The translations under genes and the position numbers were made by a program. A DNA stretch of 64,000 bases from Halarcobacter sp. (lineage in GTDB: Bacteria; Campylobacterota; Campylobacteria; Campylobacterales; Arcobacteraceae): positions 1,646,680-1,710,679 of the forward strand of contig NZ_OY781470.1 of the NCBI RefSeq assembly GCF_963676935.1. Direction: 5' to 3'. The number at the start of each line of letters is the position of its first letter. The first letter of the stretch is position 1. The notes under the pieces are model-generated. The model was not told where the DNA came from. It did no database searches and saw only the letters and a list, made by a program, of their open reading frames with translations. Below are positions 16,938 to 26,298 of the stretch, piece by piece.

Positions 16938-19439
16938 TTAAAATGTATAAGAAAGTTCTAACCATACTTGTCTTCCAATACTATAATTATCATCAAAAAA
17001 TTGCTCTTCATTTTCTCTATCTAATAGATTAATTACCTCTAAAGAAGCATTTAAAGATTGTTTTTTGGGAAGAGGAAAATACATATTAACTTTTGCATCA
17101 ATTGTATAGTGTTCACGAAACTCTTTATCTTCATATATTAGATAATCTGTACCTGCTTCCATATAATCACCTTCAAGAAGTTTTGTGGTTTTATATTTTT
17201 CAGTATATTTAAAGATACTAGAAAAGGAGATATTTGCTTTATAATTAAACACCTTATATTTTATATTATCTAACGCAAGATATAATTTGTAAACTTGTGG
17301 ATCATCATAACTAGGTAGTAAATTTCTATTAATAAGCTCATCTTTATATTGTACTTTAGTACGACTAACAGTGTTATCATCCAAATCATAAGTTAAAAAA
17401 TTTGTTTCATTTTTATTATTTATTCGTGTAGAAAACATATATGAAAAATCAGCTTCTCCAATTTTTATAGGTTCAACATTTTCTATACTTATTGTCATAG
17501 AATCATATTCACTTACACCATTATTAGTTACAGAAATAGGTTCATAATACCCCACATATCCATCTTCTCTTATATAAGACTGTTTTTCTCCTGTTTCTTC
17601 TTTAAATTGATTTTTAGAGTCTCTTTGTATATATTTAACTTTTAAATAATTATTAAAAAATTCTTGTCTTAATCCAATTACTTTTTCATCTGTATAAGGA
17701 GTGTCAAGTGTACTAAAAGTATATCTATTATCTCCCTTATCAGAATCAACATTCCAAACTGTATTATTAAAGGTACCACTTGGTATTAAAGAAGAATTTA
17801 ATTCATTTTTATAACGTGACCTATATTCACTTTGATATGGACTTCTAGCTTCCCTTAATTTAAAAGCTAAAAGTGATTTATCATAATATCTATTTAAACC
17901 TCCAAAAAGTACTGTTTTACCATTTCCAAAAAGATCATATGAAATATTTAATCTAGGAGATAAGTCATAATTTTTTAAATATGTATTGTAATCCAATCTA
18001 ATACCTGGCTTAATTTGTAGATTTTTATATGTAATATTATCTTCAAAATATAAACCTAAACTTGCCATATCTACATCAACATCTTCAGCCTTATAAACTA
18101 TTCTTTTTGAAAAATATTGTTCTCTATCTACACAGTCACTGGTATAACCATTACAAATTATTTCAGAATTATAAATTGGGTTATAATAACTATAACTATT
18201 TTGGTCTCTTGTATAATTTGCTTTTTGATAAGAGAGTTGAAAACCTGTAAAAAGTTCATTTTCTGTATTTAAAAAAGAGAATTTTTTGGAACTAAAGTCA
18301 CTATTAAGTTCAATCTTATCATTTGTTTTTTCAATATTTCCATATCCTCCCTCTTTAGAATAACTTTTATTATCTATAGATTCAATACCCCAAGGTTTAC
18401 TTCCATACCTTAACCATTTTTTATAATCAGTTGCACTATCTTCTCTTGAATTTTCATTTCTTCCTAACGCAAAAGCCGATTCCATATTCCAAAAATCAAA
18501 ACTTTTTTCATAGTTTGCTTTAATATTTAAACCACTTCCAATATTTGTAAACTCACTGTTTAAAACATAATCTCTAAAAAGTTTATTCTCAAAATTAGAA
18601 TATATTCCAGTTAAATCTAATATGGAATCATCATCAAAAAAATAAGAATACTTCAAAAGTAAATTATGGTTTTCTTGGGTTTCATCTTTGTAAGATGAAA
18701 AGTAATCTTTTGGAAGAATTGATTTTTTATAATTATAAGTTGCGAAAACTGCACTTTTTTCATTTATTGGTTGATTATGATGAAAAGTGAAAAAAGTTTT
18801 TTCAAAATCTGATAAAGACTCCATATCTTCACCAAAAGTATCATCATCTTGTGAAATTTTAGTGTGAAAATTTACAAATGATTCACTTGTATGTCTATAT
18901 TTAAACTTTGTTTTTCTTTCAAAACTTGGTCTTTTTAATTTTACATCAATAACTCCACCGTTAAAATTTCCATATTTAGCAGAAATACCACTATCATATA
19001 CATCAATACTTTCAACTAAATCTAAATCAATATACATCGAATTTTCATTTCCAGGCACATCAGTAATTGCATAATCGTTATCATTTACTGGATCCAATAA
19101 AGAATCATTTGATATTCCATCCAAAAGTAAACTATTTTGATAAAATTTAGCTCCATTTATTCTTATTTTACTAGGTTTGATATCGCTTATAGTGTCTTTG
19201 TCATTAAATTTATCTTCTACTTGGATATTTGGATTTAATTTTAAAACTGAACCAATATCTCCATTTCCATGAGACATTAGTTCTATGTCTTTTTGACTGA
19301 TATTTTGAGAAGATATAGTTGAAGGATCTGTACTCTTATCACTAACACTAATTGTAGGAAGAGTATCACTATACCCTAACCCTACAATTGTAAACAAACT
19401 TAAAATTATCTTTTTATTCATAAGCAGTCTTTTAATCAT
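16938..19439 (-). CDS. TonB-dependent outer-membrane receptor, 833 aa
   Basis: A signal peptide (MNKKIILSLFTIVGLGYSD, after a possible upstream Met) is followed by a plug domain (residues ~45-165) with IRINGAKFYQNSLLLDGISN and ESIDVYDSGISAKYGNFNGG, then a ~22-strand barrel ending in WLELSYTF with terminal Phe. It should import a ligand across the outer membrane using TonB. The start overlaps the lipoprotein stop by 8 bases. A Fur box heads the operon, so the ligand is probably iron-related. The neighbouring M16 protease suggests a protein or peptide ligand. Confidence 0.92.
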   Translation of the reverse strand: MIKRLLMNKKIILSLFTIVGLGYSDTLPTISVSDKSTDPSTISSQNISQKDIELMSHGNGDIGSVLKLNPNIQVEDKFNDKDTISDIKPSKIRINGAKFYQNSLLLDGISNDSLLDPVNDNDYAITDVPGNENSMYIDLDLVESIDVYDSGISAKYGNFNGGVIDVKLKRPSFERKTKFKYRHTSESFVNFHTKISQDDDTFGEDMESLSDFEKTFFTFHHNQPINEKSAVFATYNYKKSILPKDYFSSYKDETQENHNLLLKYSYFFDDDSILDLTGIYSNFENKLFRDYVLNSEFTNIGSGLNIKANYEKSFDFWNMESAFALGRNENSREDSATDYKKWLRYGSKPWGIESIDNKSYSKEGGYGNIEKTNDKIELNSDFSSKKFSFLNTENELFTGFQLSYQKANYTRDQNSYSYYNPIYNSEIICNGYTSDCVDREQYFSKRIVYKAEDVDVDMASLGLYFEDNITYKNLQIKPGIRLDYNTYLKNYDLSPRLNISYDLFGNGKTVLFGGLNRYYDKSLLAFKLREARSPYQSEYRSRYKNELNSSLIPSGTFNNTVWNVDSDKGDNRYTFSTLDTPYTDEKVIGLRQEFFNNYLKVKYIQRDSKNQFKEETGEKQSYIREDGYVGYYEPISVTNNGVSEYDSMTISIENVEPIKIGEADFSYMFSTRINNKNETNFLTYDLDDNTVSRTKVQYKDELINRNLLPSYDDPQVYKLYLALDNIKYKVFNYKANISFSSIFKYTEKYKTTKLLEGDYMEAGTDYLIYEDKEFREHYTIDAKVNMYFPLPKKQSLNASLEVINLLDRENEEQFFDDNYSIGRQVWLELSYTF

Positions 19440-22400
19440 TTACATAATATGGTAATTCATCTATATCATCATATATTCCATCACCATCAATATCATCATC
19501 TAAAATAAGCCCTGAAGAATCAATTTTAGATTGAGTTGCCGAAGGAAGGAAAAAGTCTGGTTTACCGTCCATATCTGTATCTACAAAAGCAATAGAAGTA
19601 TTATTAAATGCATCAAAATTTGATAAATAAGTTACAGAGAATAATGTACCTTGAGTTTTTTCCTTAATTAACTTAATTTTTTCTAATGTTATTTTTACCT
19701 TATCTAAGTTATTTATTGAAGCATAAGCTCTTGCAACATTTCTATAAAAACTATAAGCATCTAAACTTTCACCTAGTGTAGAGATATTGTTACTTATCTC
19801 ATCTATTAAATCTTCTGCTTTTTTAAAATCTTTTGTTTGAATAAGTGCACTTAAAATAGAATCACTTACAAATTGTGCACTCTGACCATCATCATAATAA
19901 CCTATTGCTCTTCTCATTTTATATTCAATACTATCAACATCTCCACTAGTAATTGAAGGCAATGAGTTAATACCTTTTTCTATAAGTTTTCTAGCTTCAG
20001 TAAGATTCCCATACAATGCCAAGTATTTACTTTGAGCTACAATATTTCTTAATTTATTAATATAGTCATCATCATTACTATCAAGTTGTACACCCGAAAC
20101 AAGTTCTCCTAAGCTATTTACTAAAGAAGTAATAAGTGTTGTTTTAGGTAGATTTAGATCATCAACAACACCAACTATAGCTTGATATGCATTAAGTTTA
20201 TAAACTTCATCACTCATACTATTTGCAAGATTAATTGCTTTTTCAAGCATTTCATCTCTTTTAACTGTGTTATTAATTGAATCATATTGTCTAATTACTG
20301 CTGTTAAACCATAATCCTCATTTAAAACATATTTTGATATCGATTTATCAGTTAGTGTCCACGGTCTTGTTTCCATATCATTAACTAGCATTTCAAAAAA
20401 ATCAACCATTAAATCATTATCATAAGCTTTTAACTGTCTTGCTGGACTAAAAGCAGATCTACTAATTTCAGTTCTTGAATAATATCTATAAATTTGATTT
20501 CCTAAATTATAGGGATCTCCTTCAAAATCTTTAAAAGGTCTATATTCATAGATTAAATCAATAGCTTTTTGTTTACTTTCATTTGAACCTTCTAAAAATA
20601 ATGCTGTTACTAGACCATCAACCAATGCTGTATCTTCATGGTCTCTTAAAGAAGTACTTTTTGTATAATATTTCATACCTTTCGTTTCAAAAATATTTAA
20701 CATCTCTTCAAGTTCACCATTTAAAGCTCTAATTCCTGCAATAGTTGCCCCATATTCAGCATAATATTGAGAAAATGATTCTCCTGCTGCTGTGATTTTT
20801 GTATAGTTTGTACCTAAGTTATCATCTATAGAATAAGCTCTATTAAGAATAGCAGTTGATTGTGCTGTATTTTTTAATATTGGTCCTAATTTTGCTATAG
20901 AGGTAAGCATAGAAATTAGACTTCTAACATTTGAACTATCATAAGGTATTGATATAACATAATTTGCTGCTTGTTCAAACATTTTTCTTGCTTTTAGAAT
21001 CTCATTTTTATCAATATAATCTTGAATAATATTTCTAAATTGATATGTAATTCTTCCATAAGCAGTCATATTATCAACTTTTAAAACAATTTCATTATTA
21101 AAGTAATCTATTACATCCTGTGCATCGATAACATTGGCTACGGATTTATCATACCCTGCACTAAAGTAAGTTAAATATAAATCTAATACAGCATAAATAT
21201 CATCACTTTCTACAAATTTTGCACCTTTAGAGTCTAAATATTTTTGCATTAGATTAAAACTTCTATCTAATAATATTTTTGCATCATCATTTTTATCTTG
21301 TTCTAATAATATTGAAGCAACATATGTATGACCATTGATTTTTTCTAATTGACCAAAAATATTATTATTTAATATATCAATAGCTTCATTTGAATATCCT
21401 AATATAGCAAAACCTCTTGCAATCTGTACATATGAAGGATTTAATAAAGCATCATCATAAGTGTTTTCAATTAATTCAATAGCTTTACTAATATGTGATT
21501 TATCAGAAAATGTATAATATTCAACTCTTTTAGCATTGTCATTTCCTAATATACTCTTAGTAATTTTTGAATCAAAGATTTTAATACCATCAATACTTGA
21601 AATATCAATTACTTTATTATTATAATAATTAGCAAAATCACTAGATGAAAGATTTAATGTTGTATTAATAGAATCGATTAAAGTACTATCATCTTTAAAA
21701 CTTGGAGTAAGACCTAAATCGAACAATATTTTTCTAATTTGATATTTTGATACTAGTTTATATTTATTTTCTAGTGACTTAACTTCTTCTACTATTTGGT
21801 TAGCCAAATATTCTAAATTTGTTTCTATAATACTATTGTATGATTCTTGACCAAAAGCATTTTTTAATCTATATAAAACACTCCCTGTTATAGTATTTTT
21901 TATTATTTCATCTATAGAACTTGAATCATCAACTAATTTAAGTTCTTCATTTAATTCATCTCTTTCTTCATTACTTAAACGAGATACTAAATCAACTCCA
22001 ATAAAATCTTCAAAACTATTTTGTGTTACATCAGAACTGTCAACATCCAAATAACCAATCAAATTACCATTTGTATCCCTTGATAATGCAACTTTAGTTA
22101 TTTTTTTTGTTTTCTTTGCAAGAGCTAAAGATGATAAAGGATTTTTAATTAAATCTTCTACTTCTATTCCTAAAAAATCTGCAACTTCTTTTTTTGCATT
22201 TTCAATATTTGATGAAAAGTCATCATGTTTACTTAAAAGAGTAGTTAAAGGGGTAACAAAAATCCCATCATTACTATTAAATAAAGAATATGGTGTTTTT
22301 AATATCAAGCCTGATAAATCATCACCGTCACTTCCACCTTCCGCTTCAATTGTACAATAAAATAAATTTTCACTTGATGGTATACCTTTTATTGTAAACT

Positions 22401-22623
22401 TACCATCTTCATCTGTTTTTGTTGATGATGTATAGGTTTTATCTCCACACACCAAAGATATTGATGCTCCCTCAACTGCAGGATCAATAACATTTCCAGA
22501 TACTGATTTTGTTGTAGTTCCTGTTGAAATTATACTACCCGAAGAGGAACCTCCTCCACCACCACAACCAGATAAAAACAAACCAAATGTAATCAATGTC
22601 ACAACTAACGATTTTTTATACAT
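19432..22623 (-). CDS. Large lipoprotein heading the Fur-controlled operon, 1063 aa
   Basis: A lipoprotein signal (MYKKSLVVTLITFGLFLSGC) is followed by a Gly/Ser tether. Residues ~38-95 form a carboxypeptidase-regulatory-like beta domain (SVSGNVIDPAVEGASISLVC, TDEDGKFTIKGIP). The long middle is helical with TPR-like repeats (FAILGYSNEAIDILNN, EQDKNDDAKILLDRSF, GNLTEARKLIEKGI). The C-terminus has acidic calcium-type loops (DTDMDGKPDFF, DDDIDGDGIYDDIDELP). Ribosome site AGGAGG. Being first in a TonB-receptor operon, it may be a surface ligand-capture partner of the receptor. I do not recognise a named family for the whole protein. Confidence 0.8.
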   Translation of the reverse strand: MYKKSLVVTLITFGLFLSGCGGGGGSSSGSIISTGTTTKSVSGNVIDPAVEGASISLVCGDKTYTSSTKTDEDGKFTIKGIPSSENLFYCTIEAEGGSDGDDLSGLILKTPYSLFNSNDGIFVTPLTTLLSKHDDFSSNIENAKKEVADFLGIEVEDLIKNPLSSLALAKKTKKITKVALSRDTNGNLIGYLDVDSSDVTQNSFEDFIGVDLVSRLSNEERDELNEELKLVDDSSSIDEIIKNTITGSVLYRLKNAFGQESYNSIIETNLEYLANQIVEEVKSLENKYKLVSKYQIRKILFDLGLTPSFKDDSTLIDSINTTLNLSSSDFANYYNNKVIDISSIDGIKIFDSKITKSILGNDNAKRVEYYTFSDKSHISKAIELIENTYDDALLNPSYVQIARGFAILGYSNEAIDILNNNIFGQLEKINGHTYVASILLEQDKNDDAKILLDRSFNLMQKYLDSKGAKFVESDDIYAVLDLYLTYFSAGYDKSVANVIDAQDVIDYFNNEIVLKVDNMTAYGRITYQFRNIIQDYIDKNEILKARKMFEQAANYVISIPYDSSNVRSLISMLTSIAKLGPILKNTAQSTAILNRAYSIDDNLGTNYTKITAAGESFSQYYAEYGATIAGIRALNGELEEMLNIFETKGMKYYTKSTSLRDHEDTALVDGLVTALFLEGSNESKQKAIDLIYEYRPFKDFEGDPYNLGNQIYRYYSRTEISRSAFSPARQLKAYDNDLMVDFFEMLVNDMETRPWTLTDKSISKYVLNEDYGLTAVIRQYDSINNTVKRDEMLEKAINLANSMSDEVYKLNAYQAIVGVVDDLNLPKTTLITSLVNSLGELVSGVQLDSNDDDYINKLRNIVAQSKYLALYGNLTEARKLIEKGINSLPSITSGDVDSIEYKMRRAIGYYDDGQSAQFVSDSILSALIQTKDFKKAEDLIDEISNNISTLGESLDAYSFYRNVARAYASINNLDKVKITLEKIKLIKEKTQGTLFSVTYLSNFDAFNNTSIAFVDTDMDGKPDFFLPSATQSKIDSSGLILDDDIDGDGIYDDIDELPYYVND

Positions 22624-22685
22624 ATTAACCTCCTGAAATTTTTAATGAATAATAGAAAATAAAACTTTAAATACATCTTAATTAT

Positions 22686-22704
22686 GAGAATGATTATCGT
22701 TACG
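22686..22704 (-). promoter_or_regulatory. Fur box upstream of the receptor operon
   Basis: On the minus strand the site reads CGTAACGATAATCATTCTC and matches the consensus GATAATGATAATCATTATC at 15 of 19 positions, including an unbroken core GATAATCATT. It lies ~63 bases before the lipoprotein start, between that gene and the divergent mazE-like gene. Iron repression through Fur is the natural reading. Confidence 0.75.
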
Positions 22705-22842
22705 TTAAATAAAGTGCCATTTTATAGGCTCTAGAATCTTTTTTATTTTATATAATATTAATCTAATCTATTTTATATTATAATTTTAATACTAATTATC
22801 AAAATAATATAATTATAAAGTAATTATCTTTTAGGATTTAAT

Positions 22843-23055
22843 ATGGAAGTAAAAATAGTAAAAATAGGTTCATCAAAAGGTATTAGGATACCTTCTAAGA
22901 TTCTAAAAGAGTTTAATAATCCTGATGGATTCAAATTAAACATAACTGATTTTGGAATATTTTTAAAACCTACAAAAAATTCAGTAAGAGTTGGTTGGAA
23001 AGAGGCATTTTGCAATAGCAAAACTTGTCTTTTGGATAAAAGTAAAGGAGCATAA
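22843..23055 (+). CDS. mazE: MazE/AbrB-type antitoxin
   Basis: 70 residues. The N-terminal SpoVT/AbrB swapped-hairpin motif is visible as VKIVKIGSSKGIRIPSKIL, followed by LNITDFGIFLKP. The C-terminus (VRVGWKEAF...LLDKSKG) would bind the toxin. It is followed one base later by the MazF-like gene, so this is a type II toxin-antitoxin pair, and it probably represses its own promoter. It is transcribed away from the Fur-controlled operon. Confidence 0.85.
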   Translation: MEVKIVKIGSSKGIRIPSKILKEFNNPDGFKLNITDFGIFLKPTKNSVRVGWKEAFCNSKTCLLDKSKGA

Positions 23056-23056
23056 G

Positions 23057-23377
23057 ATGGATATACTTCAATATCATATATATGAAATAGATGTAAGTGG
23101 AGCAATAAAAGGTGATGAAATGCCTGAAAATGTAATATATGGGACTATACTTTCACCAAATGAGATGAATGATATACTAAAGACAGTAATTATTGCACCC
23201 ATGTGTGACAAATGTGCTATTACACCCACAACTTTTTTAATAAATGAGAAAACTAGAATAAGAGTTGACCAAATTTCATCTTTACCAAAAAAAAGAATTA
23301 CTAAGTATATTGGAAAACTTGATATTTCTCAAATTCCAAAAATCAAAAAAACTTTAGAAGAGATGCTAGTTAAATAA
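23057..23377 (+). CDS. mazF: MazF/PemK-type mRNA endoribonuclease toxin
   Basis: 106 residues from ATG 23057. The MazF fold shows IYGTILSPNEMNDILKTVII with AP, a middle PTTFLINEKTRIRVDQISSL and ending KRITKYIGKLDISQIPKIKK. An Arg/Thr pair is in place, although the usual PGEI is PNEM. A longer frame from 22991 overlaps the antitoxin and is rejected. The gene has an AAAGGAG ribosome site overlapping the end of mazE. Confidence 0.82.
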   Translation: MDILQYHIYEIDVSGAIKGDEMPENVIYGTILSPNEMNDILKTVIIAPMCDKCAITPTTFLINEKTRIRVDQISSLPKKRITKYIGKLDISQIPKIKKTLEEMLVK

Positions 23378-23384
23378 ACTTTTT

Positions 23385-23699
23385 CTACATCTCATCAAAA
23401 AGTTGGTAGTTGGGTCTCCAGTACCCTCTTCCACCCCTTAAGCTAACACACTTATGATTTGGTAGTTTTTTTCTATAAAAGTTTAATCTTTCTTTTGTAG
23501 TTTTTCCAGTATCACAATAAAATACAAAAACAGTATTTTCTGGCATTTGTGACATCTCATATGGATTGTAAGTGATTGTTTCAATATTATCAAGTGGTTT
23601 TAAAATAGTATCTACTAAAACTACATTGATACCCTCTTTTTCTAACTCTTTTGTATATTTATAAAGCTCTTGTTGTGTCCATTCATCTTTTTCAAACAT
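23385..23699 (-). CDS. Rhodanese-like small protein
   Basis: 104 residues without a signal peptide. The C-terminal half resembles a rhodanese active-site region: VFVFYCDTGKTTKERLNFY with Cys near residue 64, then CVSLRGGRGYWRP, matching the usual L.GG..GW. The fold is short compared with a full rhodanese domain (~100 residues), and the N-terminal half is divergent. It converges on mazF with a 7-base gap. Tentative. Confidence 0.5.
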   Translation of the reverse strand: MFEKDEWTQQELYKYTKELEKEGINVVLVDTILKPLDNIETITYNPYEMSQMPENTVFVFYCDTGKTTKERLNFYRKKLPNHKCVSLRGGRGYWRPNYQLFDEM

Positions 23700-23798
23700 T
23701 CTAATATAATTCCTAAAAACTGTTTAAACTCTCTTAAAATAGTAATTATAATTACTTTTTTATATAATTGAGTCATAAGTGCTAAGGTAATTTTTTAA

Positions 23799-23819
23799 CT
23801 TGATTGACTTTGACTCAAG
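23799..23819 (+). promoter_or_regulatory. HAIR operator (HspR site) and promoter of cbpA-hspR
   Basis: CTTGATT-N7-ACTCAAG matches the HAIR consensus CTTGAGT-N7-ACTCAAG at 13 of 14 positions. It overlaps the probable -35 (TTGATT, 23800) 16 bases before a -10-like TATGCT at 23822, 50 bases from the cbpA start. HspR encoded by the second gene would repress its own operon here. Confidence 0.8.
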
Positions 23820-23869
23820 TTTATGCTAAAATAAAACTACAAAATATAATAAATTATTAGGATTAAAAT

Positions 23870-24757
23870 ATGTCAAAAAGTTTATATGAAACACTTGAAG
23901 TAAGTGAAAATGCAACACATGATGAAATAAAAAAAGCTTATAGAAAATTAGCAAGAAAATATCACCCAGACGTAAATAAAGACCCTAAAGCAGAAGAAAA
24001 ATTCAAAGAGATAAATGCTGCTTATGAAGTTTTAAGTGATACAGAGAAAAAACAACAATATGACCAATTTGGTGATTCAATGTTTGGTGGTCAAAACTTT
24101 CATGACTTTGCAAGAGGTCAAGGTTCTGGCGTAGATTTAGATGAAATATTAAGACAAATGTTTGGTGCTGGAGGAGGATTTGGATCATCAGGATTCTCAC
24201 AAAGTGGATTTAGTAATTTTAATGGCTTTGGCAATCAAGGTTTTGGTGAACCGGATCTTGATACACAAGCACAAATAACTATACCTTTTGATGTATCAGT
24301 GCTTGGAGGGAAACAACATATCTCTTTAAACAATGATTCATTTGATATAAAAATACCTGAAGGTATTGCAAATGGTCAAAAAATTAGAGCAAAAGGGAAA
24401 GGTAAATCTTATCAAGGACAAAGAGGTGATTTAATTATTAAAGTTAATGTTGCTGCTAGTCCAGAATACGAAAGAGAAAACTCAACTTTAACTAAGGCTT
24501 TTGATGTACCTTTAAAAACTGCTCTATTTGGTGGAAAAGTTGAGATTAAAACAATACATAAAACCATAACTCTAAAAGTACCAGAAAACACTAAACAAAA
24601 TCAAAGATTTAGAGTAAAAGAGTTAGGAGTCTTAGATAGAAAAAGTGGAGTAAAAGGCGATTTATATTTAAAAGCAAATATAGTTTTACCTAAAGTAGAC
24701 AGTTTAGATGAAGATTTAATTGAAGTATTAAAAGAGAAACTTCCTGAAACAATTTAA
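23870..24757 (+). CDS. cbpA: DnaJ-family co-chaperone, CbpA type
   Basis: 295 residues. The J domain (residues 3-68) carries the HPD motif in [21 protein letters not shown] Gly/Phe-rich linker follows (~75-130), then two beta-barrel substrate domains. The zinc-finger cysteines of true DnaJ are missing, which makes it CbpA-like. It stimulates Hsp70 (DnaK). It is co-transcribed with hspR and preceded by a HAIR operator, as in Helicobacter and Campylobacter. Confidence 0.93.
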   Translation: MSKSLYETLEVSENATHDEIKKAYRKLARKYHPDVNKDPKAEEKFKEINAAYEVLSDTEKKQQYDQFGDSMFGGQNFHDFARGQGSGVDLDEILRQMFGAGGGFGSSGFSQSGFSNFNGFGNQGFGEPDLDTQAQITIPFDVSVLGGKQHISLNNDSFDIKIPEGIANGQKIRAKGKGKSYQGQRGDLIIKVNVAASPEYERENSTLTKAFDVPLKTALFGGKVEIKTIHKTITLKVPENTKQNQRFRVKELGVLDRKSGVKGDLYLKANIVLPKVDSLDEDLIEVLKEKLPETI

Positions 24758-24768
24758 AAGGATTGACT

Positions 24769-25149
24769 ATGGATACAAATGCATATAATGAACCAGTATA
24801 TTTAATCTCTGCCGTTGCTGAGATTTTAAATATCCATCCTCAAACACTAAGACAATATGAAAGAGAAGGGTTAATAAAACCTTCTAGAACTAATGGAAAA
24901 ATAAGACTTTATTCACAAAAAGATATAGACCATATTAGATATGTATTAACTTTGACTAGAGAGTTAGGTATAAATTTAGCTGGAGTTGATTTAATTTTAC
25001 AATTAAATGAGAAAATCACTCTTTTAGAAGAAGAAGTAAAGATTCATAAAAAGAAACTAAAAGATATAAATAAATTTGGTCTTGTGCCAAACTCTAAAGC
25101 TTTGGTTATTAAAAAAAGTTCTTATGATGTAGTAATTTTTGAAGAGTAG
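24769..25149 (+). CDS. hspR: MerR-family heat-shock repressor HspR
   Basis: 126 residues. The MerR helix-turn-helix is near residues 8-45 (YLISAVAEILNIHPQTLRQY with EREGLIKPSRTNGKIRLYSQ), followed by a coiled coil. No effector-binding cysteines are seen. ATG 24769 is 6 bases after AAAAGGA; a TTG at 24763 abuts that site and is rejected. It represses chaperone operons through HAIR sites, one of which lies at 23799. Confidence 0.92.
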   Translation: MDTNAYNEPVYLISAVAEILNIHPQTLRQYEREGLIKPSRTNGKIRLYSQKDIDHIRYVLTLTRELGINLAGVDLILQLNEKITLLEEEVKIHKKKLKDINKFGLVPNSKALVIKKSSYDVVIFEE

Positions 25150-25165
25150 TTTTTAACTACTCTTC
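25141..25165. terminator. Convergent hairpin between hspR and ftsZ
   Basis: GAAGAGTAGTT and AACTACTCTTC form a perfect 11-bp stem with a TTT loop, covering the hspR stop and reaching the ftsZ stop. There is no strong T-run on either side, so it may act as a transcription barrier rather than a classic intrinsic terminator. Confidence 0.6.
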
Positions 25166-26298
25166 TAAGCCAATTGATATTGAACTTTGTAATCTCTCAT
25201 TAATGGAGGGATATCTAAATAGTTTTCATCATCAGGTGAAACTTTTTTAGACTTATCTTCTTCTACAGGTTTAGTCTCAAAATGTGTATCATTTTTAGAT
25301 TCAAAACCAGTAGCTACTATTGTTATTTTAACTTCATCAGTTTCAAGTGTACTATCTGAAGTTGTACCAAATATAATTTCTGCATTAGAATCAATAGTTT
25401 CATGAATTTTAGACATTACATCATTAATAGCAAATAATGAAACTTGTGGGTGAGTATTAAAGTGAATCAGAATACCTTTTGCACCACTTAATGATACTTT
25501 GTCAAGTAATGGTGAATCAATTGCATCTTCTAATGCTTTTTGGGCTGCATTCTCACCTTTTGCTTTACCAATCCCCATTAATGCCATACCTTTATGTTGC
25601 ATAATAGTTTTAACATCAGCAAAGTCAGTATTAATATCTGAATTACCAGGATTTAAAATAACTTCAGTCATACCATTAACAGCTTGATAAAGGATATTAT
25701 CAATAATTTTGAAAGCATCTTTCATACCAACATTTTCATCAATTATTTCTAATAATCTATCATTTGGCACAACAATTATAGAATCAGATATTTTTTTAAT
25801 CTCTTCAAGACCAAGATTTGCTAACCCTGCTCTTTTTTTACCTTCCCATGTAAAAGGTTTAGTTACAACAGAAACAGTTAATGCACCAATCTCTTTTGCA
25901 GCTTTTGCTATAATAGCAGCAGCTCCTGTACCAGTACCACCACCTAAACCAGCGGCAATAAATACAATATCAGCACCTTTTAATGAATCTTTAATATCTT
26001 CATAACTTTCAACAGCAGAATCTCTACCAATCTCTGGTTTCATTCCTGCACCAAGTCCTTTTGTTAGCTTTAATCCAAGTTGAATCTTCTTTGGTGCTTT
26101 TGATATTCTCAATACCTGTAAATCTGTATTTGCAGCAATTAAGTCAATCTTATGAGTTCCCTCATTTATCATGTGGTTGATCATATTACAACCACCACCA
26201 CCAACTCCAATTACTGAAATTTTAGCTATATTATCCGAAAGAGTTTTACTAGGCATTTCCACTTTTATATCATCCACATTAAATAAATTTTCGTTCAT
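25165..26298 (-). CDS. ftsZ: Cell-division GTPase FtsZ
   Basis: 377 residues. The tubulin signature is GGGTGTGAA (in AGLGGGTGTGAAAIIAKAAK), preceded by VGGGGCNMINHMI; the T7 loop and C-terminal tail follow. The last residues (LDIPPLMRDYKVQYQLA) form the conserved tail peptide, here extended. ATG 26298 overlaps the ftsA stop as TAATG; an upstream frame start at 26325 is inside ftsA. FtsZ polymerises into the division ring. Confidence 0.97.
   Translation of the reverse strand: MNENLFNVDDIKVEMPSKTLSDNIAKISVIGVGGGGCNMINHMINEGTHKIDLIAANTDLQVLRISKAPKKIQLGLKLTKGLGAGMKPEIGRDSAVESYEDIKDSLKGADIVFIAAGLGGGTGTGAAAIIAKAAKEIGALTVSVVTKPFTWEGKKRAGLANLGLEEIKKISDSIIVVPNDRLLEIIDENVGMKDAFKIIDNILYQAVNGMTEVILNPGNSDINTDFADVKTIMQHKGMALMGIGKAKGENAAQKALEDAIDSPLLDKVSLSGAKGILIHFNTHPQVSLFAINDVMSKIHETIDSNAEIIFGTTSDSTLETDEVKITIVATGFESKNDTHFETKPVEEDKSKKVSPDDENYLDIPPLMRDYKVQYQLA

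Noticed and set aside
22991-23056. Longer start for the MazF-like toxin
   Set aside because: It would overlap most of the antitoxin C-terminus; ATG 23057 has a ribosome site and gives the normal family length.
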